Positions 1-10,449 of a DNA stretch of 38,860 nucleotides are shown here, one piece after another. The stretch is from Actinomortierella ambigua (lineage: Eukaryota > Mortierellomycota > Mortierellomycetes > Mortierellales > Mortierellaceae): positions 1 to 38,860 of the forward strand of contig JAAAJB010000339.1 in assembly GCA_016098155.1 (NCBI GenBank), written 5' to 3'. The notes under the pieces were generated by a model that saw only the letters and a program-made list of their open reading frames with translations, was not told the origin of the DNA and did not search any database. A program made the translations under genes and the position numbers. The stretch's first letter is position 1, and each line of letters begins with the position of its first letter.

Positions 1-54
<54 letters not shown>

Positions 55-2029
55 GGCTCACAAGGACTCCTTCCACCGGTTCGACAAGTTCAACTTAAAG
101 TACAACCCGATTGGCGAGTCTCGTCTGCGTGAGATCTTCTTGAAGACGGACAACAAGATCCAGGGCCAGTACCTGGCGGAGATTACGCGCGAGATCTTTT
201 CGGATCTGGAGCAGAGCAAGTATCAGATGGCGGAGTACCGTATCTCGATCTACGGCCGCAGCATGGATGAGTGGGACAAGCTCGCCGACTGGGTGGTGAA
301 CAACAAGCTGTTCTCGCCCAACGTCCGCTGGCTGATTCAGGTGCCTCGTCTGTACAACATCTACAAGGCGACCAAGACGGTGGAGAACTTTGAGCAGGTG
401 ATCCAAAACATGTTCCGCCCCTTGTTCGAGGTCACCAAGGACCCTTCGTCCCACCCGAACCTGCACATCTTTTTGCAGCGCGTCATTGGCTTTGATTCCG
501 TCGATGACGAGTCCAAGGCCGAGCGTCGCATCTACAAGAAATACCCATACCCCCGTGTCTGGAACACCAACATGAACCCGCCCTACAGCTACTACATCTA
601 CTATATGTTTGCCAACTTGACCAGTCTCAACTCTTTCCGTCAACGCCGTGGTTTCAGTAAGTCATCCTGGGGATAAGAGATGGAAAACTGAAAGTGGAAG
701 AAACAAACATTGCATTTCCCAGTTTTATTGACGCTGTGTTTCTTACTCTCTTTTTTTCTTCTTCTTTGACTCATAGACACGTTTGTGCTGCGACCCCACT
801 GCGGTGAGGCTGGTGACACTGACCACTTGACGTCGGCGTTCCTGACGTCGTTTGGTATCTCTCACGGTATTTTGCTCCGCAAGGTGCCAGCTCTTCAGTA
901 CCTGTACTACCTGACGCAGATGGGCATTGCCATGTCGCCACTGTCGAACAACGCGCTCTTCCTTGACTATGAGCGCAACCCGTTCCCGACCTTCTTCCAT
1001 CGTGGACTCAATGTCAGTTTGTCGACGGACGATCCGCTCCAGTTCCACTTTACCAAGGAGCCTCTGATCGAGGAGTACAGTGTTGCAGCTCAGGTATTGT
1101 GTGTGGTTCATGAACATGTTTCATTGCCTCGGAATGATGATGTTTCTGGTGGAATGCATTTACTATGTTGTCCAAATATCGCCATTTTTACCCACATCTA
1201 TTAACTCTCCCTTTCTTTTCTCTCTCTCTCTCCCACAAATATTTTTCCACCACCTTACTTAAACTAGATCTGGAAACTGTCCGCCGCCGACATGTGTGAA
1301 ATCTCGCGCAACTCTGTGGTCCAATCCGGATTTGAGAACAAGGTCAAGAAGCACTGGATCGGCAAGAAGTGGTACCTGCCGGGCGTCCAGGGCAACGACA
1401 TGGAGCGGACCAATGTGCCCCATATCCGAGTGGCCTTCCGTCACGAGACGCTGCGCGAGGAACTCGATATGCTCCATCGCTACTCCCAGGTCGAGCACCC
1501 GCCCATGTTCACCACCACGCCGCGCGATCTCTTCAAGCGCATGGCCTCCAGCGCTGCCTCGCCGGCTCTGTTTGGTCATTCGCATTATCCTTTCCAGGCT
1601 CCAGGAAGCGGCGGAGCGGCGAATGCGAATGGTGGTAGTGGCAGCATTGGCTCCATGAACCTGGGACCCGCTACGACGATGACCGGTGGTGCTGGTACGA
1701 CGACGCCTGGATCCGGATACAACACCGTGCCCGAGTCGCCGTTTGCGCTGCAGCCCGTGACGGGCAGCGGCGCGTTTGGAGGCAGTGTGCTGCTGTCGGA
1801 CATGACGGACGACATGTCGCTGATGGTGCAGGGTCACCCACACCTGCCGCAGGCGTCGCTGCAGACGATCCGCGAGCAAGGACAGGTGCACACGAATGTG
1901 ATGACGGTCGCGCATCAGCTGGGCATGCTGTCGTGCGTGTCTGGCGTGTCGGAGATGGCGGAGCGGGCGCTGGCCAAGAAGAAGAAGGAGGAGCAGCTGC
2001 GGATGGAGATTGAACAGCAGCAGAAGGAA

Positions 2030-2059
<30 letters not shown>
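1..2059 (+). CDS. AMP deaminase, 3' part (gene enters from the left edge)
   Basis: AMP deaminase converts AMP to IMP in the purine nucleotide cycle in the cytosol. Visible exons are about 56-656, 777-1093 and 1268-2059; phases match and give 569 residues to the TAA stop. Recognised motifs are [42 protein letters not shown], and the family signature [20 protein letters not shown] holding the catalytic Asp pair. The exon after that starts [17 protein letters not shown], as in eukaryotic AMP deaminases. The N-terminus lies outside the window. After the conserved end ([16 protein letters not shown]) there is an unusual extension of about 190 residues, Gly/Ser/Thr-rich and then a charged helix ending in polyglutamine. 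The CAA run at 2-52 is probably the end of an intron (CAACAG acceptor at 54-55), because [12 protein letters not shown] follows directly and normally continues a conserved VH. The gene is known as AMD1/AMPD in other eukaryotes. Confidence 0.95.
2..52. repeat. (CAA)n microsatellite
   Basis: About 17 CAA triplets run up to the CAG at 53-55. They are in frame with the AMP deaminase exon, so they could encode glutamines. The conserved catalytic domain has no insertion at this point in known homologues, so an intronic location just before the acceptor is more likely. The run is cut by the window edge. Confidence 0.8.
2011..2056 (+). repeat. CAG-rich tract coding for a C-terminal polyglutamine tail
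   Basis: CAG codons with occasional GAA/AAG close the AMP deaminase reading frame just before the TAA stop. The tract sits at the end of a charged helical segment ([19 protein letters not shown]). Confidence 0.85.
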
Positions 2060-2060
<1 letters not shown>

Positions 2061-2835
2061 AGAAGAATGAGGTGATGGGTGGATAGGGAAAGTTGCGTCG
2101 TGATTTTTTTTTTTCGGTAGTTACGGGAAGCCAGCAGGTGACACATATTCACACTCGAAGGGCTGTGCAGATGTCTCGCTTGGAAGGCTATTATTGATTT
2201 TCTTTCCTATGTAGTTTCTTGGTGTGGTTCATGGTTCGTTGCCTTTTTTTTGTTGTTGTAGAAAAAACCCCCTTGTAAATATAAACTTGTCATGCAAGAG
2301 CAAGCAAACGTGCGTGTCTTAGATGGAAAGAGTTTTAAAAAGGCCACACGAAGGAAGGGAAAGATGGAATTATGCAAGATGGGCCGAGGGTGTTCATATC
2401 ATCCAAAAGCGTGTCGGTGCACGCTTGGGCACCTCTCATAGAATGGTGTTGACTGTCCCAAAGCTCGTACGGGTAGGGAGTCAACAGCACGAGACACAGT
2501 AAGACTTTTTCTCTTTCCCCTTTTCTTTGCTGTTATGCAAGATTTTGGTTATTTATCAATGCACTGTTGGTCCCACCATCCCCACATAGTGTTTTGCTTC
2601 CCACTTCCCACCCCTCATTTGCCCATGCAATCAAAGTAGGAAACTCTGCGCTCCAGTTTCTGCCCCAAGAAGATGTGAATGTTACAACCTTTTTGTCTTT
2701 TTATATAGTAATACAGATGGATGGTGGTTACATTATATATGAGGATGAGGAAGATGAAAATGATAATAATTATGATGGTTTTTTTTTTGTGGGTGAATAA
2801 TGGAGGAAGAACCAAGTCTTTTTTTTTTTTGTGGT
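2060..2835. other. Tail-to-tail intergenic region between AMP deaminase and the mucin-like gene
   Basis: Both flanking genes end here. It is AT-rich with several T runs (2104-2114, 2779-2789, 2819-2831). A TAAATATAAAC element at 2276-2286, about 220 nt after the AMP deaminase stop, could serve as a poly(A) signal. The only ORFs here are low-complexity and not credible. Confidence 0.6.
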
Positions 2836-5800
2836 TCACTCTGTATATGTTTGCTGGTTTTCTCGAATAGCCTGCGGGTTATTTGGGATCGACCCCTGAG
2901 GATCTCGTTTTTGATTTCCGTGGTGATTTCCACCACTCGAAAACTTGAAGCCGCCGCCGCCGCCACCGCTACCCAGTCCAAGTGCAGCCGTCGCAGTGAT
3001 GTTCGAACTCGGCCGTTTCGGGATCGCGGGCGGCGACGCCGACACTGGCTTGGACGAGACTGGGTCCGAGGAGCCCTCGCCCATATCCTGCGGCGGGCGC
3101 GAGATCCGGCGCGGCTCCACATTCAGGCCAGTGTCCGTGACCCCATAGTGGACACCCGTTGCCGTCACGGGGTAATCTCTGGTGACGTGCTGTGGCAGCG
3201 GCGGCAGAGCGGCTGATACGGGTGCTGAGTACGGAGATGAGGAGGAAGGTGTGGAGGGGCCGCCGCCGGTCGACGATGTCGAGGTTAGATAGGTGAGTGG
3301 ACCGCTGCTCGTGTGGTAAGGGTCAGAGTAGCTTTGGGAGGCGACTCCTCCTCCTCCACTGCTGCTGCTTGCACCACCACCACCACCACCACCACCACCA
3401 CCACCACCACCACCTGCACCGCCTGCGGTGCTGCTGCTACCGATGGACTCGATCCGGCTGAGCAACCTTTGTTTGTCCTGGGGAGAGTAGCCATCGGCGA
3501 GGAAGGATTGGTGCTCGTCGTTGGTGGTGTGGACCGTCGATGGATAGCTCTGGGTCGGACTGGCCGGAGACGGCGTCCGTGGTGGAGGCGGCGGGTAGGC
3601 TGGGTGGACGATAATCGGACCCGAGTTGTAGTCGGCCATGGAGATGCGTTTGTGGTCCTTGGCCTTGAGCATCCCCTGTGGGACCACAGGTGGGATCGCA
3701 TAGGGGTGGATCGCTGTCGGGAGTGCGCCCGGTTGTGGGAGGCTGCCGGTCGGTGTCACACCTTGGATCCCACTCGACCATCCGCCGTCATGTCCACCGC
3801 CGCCATCGTTCGGATCCAGGAGATGTTGGTGCTGGTCCATTCCGCCAGTGGTGCCATCGGTGTATCCGGTGGGGCCATAGTTTTGGCCTCCATGGCCGAA
3901 ATCGACTCCCTGGCCTCCTGGTCCTCCTCCAGAGTGGGCCCCACCACCATTGAAGCTATTTCCACCGGCGCCGCCGTCGAGGCCGCCGCCGCCGCCAGAG
4001 TTCGGGTCGGCGTGGACATTTGTCGTCTGCCCAGAAGTGCCAGCACCACCGTCGTGAGCTTGATGGTGTGTGAGGGTATCTTGACCTCCATTGAAATGGT
4101 TGTTGTAACCACCTTGGTCGCCTCCATAGCCGCTTGGATCGTTTCCATAACCACCATGGTCGTTTCCGTAGTGTCCTTGATCGCCTCCGTAGTGCCCTTG
4201 GTCACCACCATAGTGTCCTTGGTCAACGCCATAACCGCCGCCATCGTGGCCATATCCGGCGTCGTAGCCATGGTACACCTCCTGGTTTAGGTAGTGCGGC
4301 GACTGTGCCTGTCCCTGAGAATCGTCATAGCCATGAGGCTGGTCGCCATGGTGATGTTGGTGGTGGTGGCCATGGTAAGGGTTCTGGCCATGCGAAAGCA
4401 TCTGCATCTCTGGTCCAACATCTTCTGGTGGGATGTAGTTGGACTGGATCGGTAAAGAGCCAAATGGGTCATCGTTGTCAAAGGGTCGCTTGCTCCTCAA
4501 CCGTTGCCGTCGCTTCATCCATAATGTGGTGGTGATAAACCCGACCACGACAATACTGGCGGCGACAATGCCAATGATGCCGCTCGAAGACATGCTGGTA
4601 CCAGTGGCTGCCGTATCCGATGGTTTTGGTCCTATGGCGGGCGAGCTTTGGGTCGTTGGAGGCGCGACATTGCTAGAGCTTCGTGTCACTACTGGTGGGT
4701 TGGTCACTTGGGCAGTGGTTGTGCGAACAGGAGGGGGAACCGTGGTTCGTACGGGAGGCGGGCGGTTTGTAGTTATTGGTGGCACCCATACTGTGGTGGT
4801 CGTGGTTGGGGCAGTTGTAGTCGTCGTAGTCGTAGTCGTGGTCGTGGTCGTTGTGGTCGTTGTGGGTGGTTCCCATACTTTTGGTGGGGGAACAAGAAAA
4901 AACAGTAGTAGGGGTTAGTTGGGAAGGGAGAACAAAGAGGGGGGACAAACAAGGGGAGGAGCAAGATCAGTTGGGGTGCTTGTTCTCTCTCAATTGAGAT
5001 TGAGACGGAGATTCACAGCGAACAAAAGTTGTCGCTCACAAAGCATTTGCTTACTTGTTGTGGGTGGAGTCCACGTAGGTGTGGGAGGAGGAGTCCATGG
5101 AGGTGTGAAGGCTGCCATGGTGGTGGTTGTATCAACAGGTTCCCAAACGGTCTTGGTGGATGTTACAACAGGTTTCCTAGTAACCTTAGTAGACGTGACC
5201 ACAGGTTCCCTGGCGCCCTTGGTAGACGTGACGACAGGTTTTTCAACGCCCTTTGTAGACGTGACAACAGGTTCCCTAGCGCTTTTGGTAGACGTGGCGA
5301 CAGGTTCCTCAGCGTCTATTGTAGATGTATCAACAGGTTCCCTTGCGCTCTTGGTAGACGTGACGACAGGGTCTACAGCGCCTTTGGTAGAAGTGACAAC
5401 AGGTTCCCTCGCGCCCTTGGTGGATGTGACAACAGGTTCTGCAGCGCCCTTAGTAGACGTGATGACAGGTTTCACAGCACCCTTACTGGACGTGACAACA
5501 GGTTCCCTAGCGCCCTTAGTAGAGGTGACACCAGGTTCCCTAGCGCTCTTGGTGGGGCTTCGAGGAGGGGTGTAAGATGTTTTTGTGGGTCTGAAAGTGT
5601 TGGGAGGGGGATGAGGGGGAGCTGCAGGCGATTTGGTGGGAGGCGCACGAGTGCTTTTGGCGGGTGGTGTAGGAGCCGTTGTGAGGAGTTGGCCGCAGCC
5701 TTTTAGGCGTTAGACCAGGCTTGGGCACGCCAGTGAGTGAAGGAAGGAGAGAGAGAGAAAGTGAGAGATAGAGAGGGAGATAGAGAGTTGTTGCCCTAGT

Positions 5801-5917
5801 TGAATGGGAATAGGTATCGAATTTGGGTGAGGGAAAGAGGAAGAAATGAAAGAAGAGAGGAGGAAAAGGAGGAATACCAGCTTTTAAAGCGACCAGTTGT
5901 CTTTTCGCTCTGTCCAT
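2836..5917 (-). CDS. Mucin-like single-pass membrane protein with Thr/Pro-rich ectodomain
   Basis: I do not recognise a named gene. Proposed exons are 5917-5878 (tentative), 5699-5055 and 4877-2836; phases match and give 908 residues. Order from the N-terminus: a Pro-rich stretch; 13 tandem 11-residue repeats of the type EPVVTSTKGAR (about residues 60-203); a run of threonines; more Thr/Pro; one hydrophobic helix (GIIGIVAASIVVVGFITTTL, about residues 328-347) followed by a basic stop-transfer motif KRRQRLRSKR; then a long low-complexity tail with GGDQGHY-type repeats, His/Gln-rich patches, PPPPP, and a run of about 14 glycines. The ectodomain has the composition of an O-glycosylated cell-surface protein, perhaps a wall sensor or anchor (inference). 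The first exon is weak: its start MDRAKRQLVALKAG gives no signal peptide, so the true start may lie elsewhere. The splice at 5054/4878 is well supported (GTAAGC donor; CTAAC branch site). Confidence 0.7.
3371..3413 (-). repeat. (GGT)n run coding for polyglycine
   Basis: About 14 uninterrupted ACC triplets on the plus strand, read as GGT glycine codons in the cytoplasmic tail of the mucin-like protein. Likely length-polymorphic. Confidence 0.85.
5132..5560 (-). repeat. 13 tandem 33-bp units coding for 11-residue Thr-rich repeats
   Basis: Units are exactly 33 bp with no indels, so the frame is kept. The consensus protein unit is EPVVTSTKGAR. Copies differ at both synonymous and non-synonymous positions (TSTKSAR, TSTIDAE, TSTKGVE, TSTKVTR), so the array is not freshly expanded. 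The last two copies are the most diverged. Confidence 0.95.
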
Positions 5918-7408
5918 GAGGCAGTGGCGAATATGGAAAAAAAAGAGGGGTGCGTGAACAGAACTGAGAGGTCAAAAAACGAAAACAACAGCAGGCTGTG
6001 TACAAACACGACGGGATTGGATGAGCAAACGTGCGAGGCAGCACCACTCAGAGTCGATGTATGGGAGTGTCCCCCTCTTTCCGAGGACGATAGAAGCATC
6101 AATAAAAGGAGGAGCAAGGGCGCGAGCCAGTTGGAATGGGAGGCCACGGGAGAGAGGAGACGAGGAGAAGGTGAGTGAGCAAATGAGTGATGTACTGTAC
6201 ATACATGGAGACAGAAGGTTGTCCCCTTCCCCTGCTCATTTGCGCATGCAGCCGGTGCGCGCTGAGATAGTCCAACATGGGTGGTGTAGAGTACGGTATG
6301 GAGGGGGGTGGAGGTTTTCTTTCTTTTTTTTTTTTTGGGGAGAGGGAGGAGGATGGACGTCGTGAGCTTTCTCCTCAGGCTGCGGCCAGACCTGGTCGAC
6401 TCTGTGATGATGATTGCTGGGGAAGGGAGAGAAAGAAAGGGAAGGGAAGGGAAACGAGGGCTCCAATGAGCATGAAAGTAGACCAAACATGAGATAGCCC
6501 TTACGAGCCCCCTCTCCGCACCCCTTCCCCTGTCCCCTCGGGTATCGTTGCCTACCCATCTCGATCCACTTGGATGGGTATGTATTGCGATTTGGCTCTC
6601 ATGCTTGTAGAAAACAAAAGGAAGGGGAAGGGGGACACAATCAAGAGTTTATACTGAATATTCGTCCGCAGATCGACCGCGGGTCTGGACCCTTTTTTTT
6701 TTTTTTTTAGCGTTTTGACATTTTGGCGAACCCAGCGCAATGGGCACACGTTTATTTTTTTTTTTTTTTGTGGGTCAACAGACCATCAGACTACCCCACC
6801 CACATTTGTCTCGTTTTGGGAAAGAGTGAGACTGAGGCGGTGCTGTTTCTTCGAATAAAGTCCACCCACCCAGACACACTAGCGGTCGATGTATGTCATG
6901 CCGCCCTTTCTCAAGTCTATCAGCCATCGACTTTTGGTCCTTAAAGTGTTTGCCCCTCTCCGTCTAAAGGGAGTTAGATCGATAGAGAAAAGAGCAAGCT
7001 GGCCATGTTTCTTTCCCCCCCCTTGCCAGCAAATGACAACAAGACATCTCTACCCCTTTCGATCGTCCCCGCATACAAATCGTTCTCTTTTGCAATTGGA
7101 ACAAATGACACAGACGTGCATAACTGTATGGAACATCACTTTACTTGTGGCGTGCTATTGTACAAAAGGCTAAAAGGGTGGGTAGACCATCTTACACCGT
7201 ATGCTGTGGCCTCCCAGTCGACTTTGTTCTCCTCTCTTGAAGACGACAAAAAAAACAGAGGGTGAGAACAATACCTCACTTCACCTCCTCCTCCTTCTTC
7301 TCCATCTTACTAGGTGGGATGGTCGGATCTCTTTAGCCATGTTTGTCCATCCTTAATCCCTCCCTCCTTTCTCTTCCCTTCCTCTGCTTATTTTTGCTAT
7401 TTTGTCAT
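5918..7408. other. Intergenic: POP7 3' side and promoter side of the mucin-like gene
   Basis: Long purine- and pyrimidine-rich runs (GA-rich at 5740-5880 and 6300-6480), several T homopolymers (6320-6335, 6692-6708, 6755-6769) and no credible gene. ORFs on both strands here are low-complexity and lack conserved motifs. The minus-strand 5' end of the mucin-like gene may begin somewhere in this region if the proposed first exon is wrong. Confidence 0.5.
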
Positions 7409-8004
7409 TCACCGCCTCCGACTCTTCTTCAGCTCACGAGCAGTGGCCGGCATGCGGGTGAGCATCTCAATGCGGATGGTGATGGCCGAGTTGTTGCGGA
7501 TCTGGGTGTCGAGGTCCTTTTCAGTGTCGGTGGGGACGACATCGTCGACCAGCTTGACGGTGCTCGTCTCGGTCTGGCACCGCACCTGTCCCGAACAAGC
7601 CTCGCTCACGCCCATCGCCACCGCAATGGCTCGCTCGATCGCCGCGCCGACCGCGTGCAGCAGAATGTGGTCGTGTCCATCCTCGACAAGCAGCTTTTTG
7701 GCGCGGTGCAACTGGCCCTTGTAGCTGGACGAGTTGGTGATGTAGATGTCGTTCACAAGGGTTGGTGGCCGCAAGGGTGCTCGTTTTCGGATGACCGCTA
7801 AGGTGGGAGGAGGCGGTAGATTTTTTTGTTTTGGCGCAAGGAGAGGAAAGTGAGGTGAGTCAGTTCAAGTCCTGATTCATGTGCATTCCGGGTGTCAACT
7901 CCATTCCTAGTGGACAGCATCGTGTGTCGTAGTGTACCTTCATCCTTCGGTATCCGCCTCCGCTTCAAAGGGTTGTCATTGATTGCTGCTGGTGCTCCCG
8001 CCAT
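7409..8004 (-). CDS. POP7: RNase P/MRP subunit Pop7 (Rpp20)
   Basis: Alba-like subunit of nuclear RNase P and RNase MRP, which process the tRNA 5' end and pre-rRNA; it pairs with Pop6/Rpp25 on the RNA. Exons are 8004-7938 and 7797-7409; the GTACAC donor and TTAG acceptor join in phase to give 151 residues, near the family's usual length of about 140. Recognised segments are RKRAPLRPPTLVNDIYIT, then a variable part, HAVGAAIERAIAVAMGV, TSTVKLVDDVVPTD, and IRNNSAITIRIE. These line up with human Rpp20 (NDIYV, LGLAINRAINIAL, NTSTVELVDE, IRNNSAIHIRV) as I recall it. The ATG at 8004 was chosen because the resulting first exon is basic (PLKRRRIPKDE) as in homologues and starts only 79 bp after the upstream gene's stop. 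Confidence 0.93.
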
Positions 8005-8083
8005 CGTGTCTTTCGTGAGATCAAAGAAAGGGCATCGCCATGGTTGTTCATTGCGAAAGTTTGAAAAGCAGTCATTGCATAAT

Positions 8084-10317
8084 TTATGGAGTTTCTGTAA
8101 TAGGATCGGCTTCGGTTTGCGCCTCATGGTCCGCCTCCCCAGCCGCCTTTCGAAGCCATTCAATTGCTTTTGTATCGCTCTGCTCGGCTATCTCACCATG
8201 GAAATAGGCCATTCCGAGGTGGTACTGCGCACTGGCGTGTCCTTGCTTGGCCGCTTTGAGGAGCCACGATAGGGCTTCTTTCTTGTCGGCTTCGACCCCC
8301 TGTCCACCTGCCTGAAGCATCAACCCGAGACAAAACTGGGCGTCGGGATGCCCCTGGTTGGCTGCCTTGAGGAACCAGCGCGCGGCCTCAATGTCGCTCT
8401 TCTCTTTGACTCCATATCCATACCGATGCATGAGTCCGAGACTGAACTGCGCCATCAAGTGCCCTCCATCCGCCGCCTTGTTATACCAGCTGGCTGCTTC
8501 GGCATCGTCCTGACCGACCCCTCGTCCAGTCTCGTACAGCAACCCGACAGAGAACTGAGCCTCGACATGACCTTGCTCGGCAGCCACAAGAAGCCACCTG
8601 GAGGATTCGGAGTCGGACTTGTCGACCCCCTCGCCGGCCTGGTACATCATACCAGCCTGGTACTGCGCTTCCACACTATCGTTTTTGGCTGCCTCGAGGA
8701 AGCAGTGAAATGCTTCGGTATCGTCCTTTGAGATCCCGTCGCCGCACCGATACATCCGTCCAAGCTCCAACAGCGCTCCTATATGTCCTCCTTCCGCTGC
8801 CTGACGGTAACACAACACAGCTTCGTCGCCACTCTTCTCGACGCCTCGGCCTTGTCTGTACAGGTCACCAAGAAGGTGTCGAGCATCCGTGTCTCCACCC
8901 TCAGCAGCGGTACGGTACAATGTTGCAGCCTTCTCGGCATCCTGGTCGACCCCTTGACCTTCGCCATACATAATCCCGAGACATCTGGACGCTTGGGAAC
9001 ACCCGTTGGCAGCCGCTTCATGAAACCATTTGGATGCGTCGAGTTCGCTCTTGAGTACTCCGCGACCGTCAAGGAACATCTGCGCCACCGATAATTGTGC
9101 ACCAGCATCTCCTTGATTTGCTGCTTGGTAGTACCAGACAAACGCCTCGTAGTCGCTCTGCTCGAGGTCTTCGCCCTTCTCATACTTTGCTGCCAAGGCT
9201 ACCTGAGCGCGAACGTTGTGGTTTCTCGCCTTGAGTATCAGAGTCTTGACGTCGTCTAGATGCCCGTCTCCCCAAGCCTGCCCGAAAAGTGTTGTCCCGC
9301 GAGAGATGTTGCTGGTTGGGGAACCGACGCTGGAGGGGGGACTGACGGCCATGTCTGCAATGCCGTACTTCAAGCCATTTGGAGAGTTCTCGTCTAGGTC
9401 GTCGTCCGAATCAGACCCGGGAGAGATGCCACTGTCACTGTCCTCGCTGCCATCCTGCTGCATACAAACGCTGGTGAACACAACGGCATGCGCATGGGGC
9501 CTGAGGTCAGGGTCTTTGTGCCAGCATAGCTCGATCCAACGGCGAAACTCCTCTGGTGTGTCGTCCGGGATGTCTTCACGCTCTCCTTTGAGGACGAGCT
9601 CCATGACAACCGCGTTGGATTTCTGAGTCTCAAACGGTTTTGTACAGTTGGCTGCCATCTCCCACATCACCATCCCAAATGCATACATGTCCGACTTGCG
9701 TGAGAATATAGGTCTTTTTACCAGAAGTTCGGGCGCCATCCAACGTAGAGTGCCCGTTGTCGTCGCGTTCGACCTTGATACGCTCAACTGCTTGACTTCG
9801 GCAAGCCCAAAATCGCAAAGTTTAACATCCATGCTCTTTGTCAGTAGCACGTTGTCGCTTTTGAGATCCCGGTGGCGGATTTCTTGGCTGTGGATGTATT
9901 GTAGACCCCGTGCGATCTGGTGGGCAATGCGAGTCTTTGTTCGCCAACATTTTTTTAGTTTGCCATTGTCGATCACCTTCTTGAGGCTTCCCCTCTCTGC
10001 CCAAGCCGTGATAATGTAGAGATTGGTGCCATCATGCTGAACACCGAGGAACTGGATGATATTTGGATTCTGAAGGCGCTCGAGAATGCTGATCTCGTTG
10101 GCAATGGTCTGCTTGTTGTACTCTGTCTCTGTCAGGAAAATAGATTTGGCAGCGCATGTGCTGCCCTGATATTCGACTTTGTAGACTTTGCCATAGGTGC
10201 CAGCGCCTAGAGTTCTGTGAATTTTCAGCTATAGTCGATGTCAGCTGGAGAACACTACCAAAAGGCGTTACATTTTTTTTTTTTTTTTTTTTTTAAAAGC
10301 GAACAAATCATTACCAT
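8084..10317 (-). CDS. TKL-like protein kinase fused to Sel1 repeats (paralog 1)
   Basis: Predicted cytosolic signalling kinase with a C-terminal adaptor solenoid. Main exon 10228-8084; the coding start is probably ATG at 10317-10315, a single-codon exon with donor GTAATG, giving 715 residues. Kinase domain: Gly loop TLGAGTYGKVYKV, Lys in CAAKSIF, catalytic HRDLKSDN, DFG, MAPELL and SDMYAFGMVMWEMA, so all key residues are present. A Ser/Asp-rich linker (EDSDSGISPGSDSDDD) follows, then ten Sel1-type repeats of 36-37 residues (pattern AQ..LG.MY..G.GV..D..EA..W..KAA.QGH). Kinase-Sel1 fusions are common and expanded in early-diverging fungi. A different start in an upstream exon (acceptor near 10360) is possible, because the frame stays open to there. 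The target is unknown. Confidence 0.88.
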
Positions 10318-10413
10318 GGATTGAATGATGGGCTGATGGTTCAATTTGGATGATGGATGCTGAAATCAGATGAACAGAGCAAGGTGAGGGGGAGCGTAGG
10401 AACACAGATTTTG

Positions 10414-10419
10414 TTTATT
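10414..10419 (-). terminator. Poly(A) signal AATAAA of kinase paralog 2
   Basis: AATAAA on the minus strand (TTTATT on plus), 31 nt after the TAA stop. Only about 100 nt separate it from the next gene's ATG, so termination and the next promoter overlap. Confidence 0.6.
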
Positions 10420-10449
10420 GCATCTTGTGGAACAATAATATGACCAACT

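Noticed and set aside
2..55. Polyglutamine insertion inside the AMP deaminase catalytic domain
   Set aside because: The run ends in a CAG acceptor exactly where the conserved segment resumes; an intron end is simpler, though the frame is open.
3313..4290. 325-codon plus-strand ORF opposite the mucin-like gene
   Set aside because: Complement of the Gly/Tyr/Asp repeats; composition and lack of motifs mark it as a shadow frame.
5884..6486. 200-codon minus-strand ORF upstream of the mucin-like gene
   Set aside because: Low-complexity sequence from GA/CT runs, no domain, and no in-phase donor leading into the acceptor at 5700.
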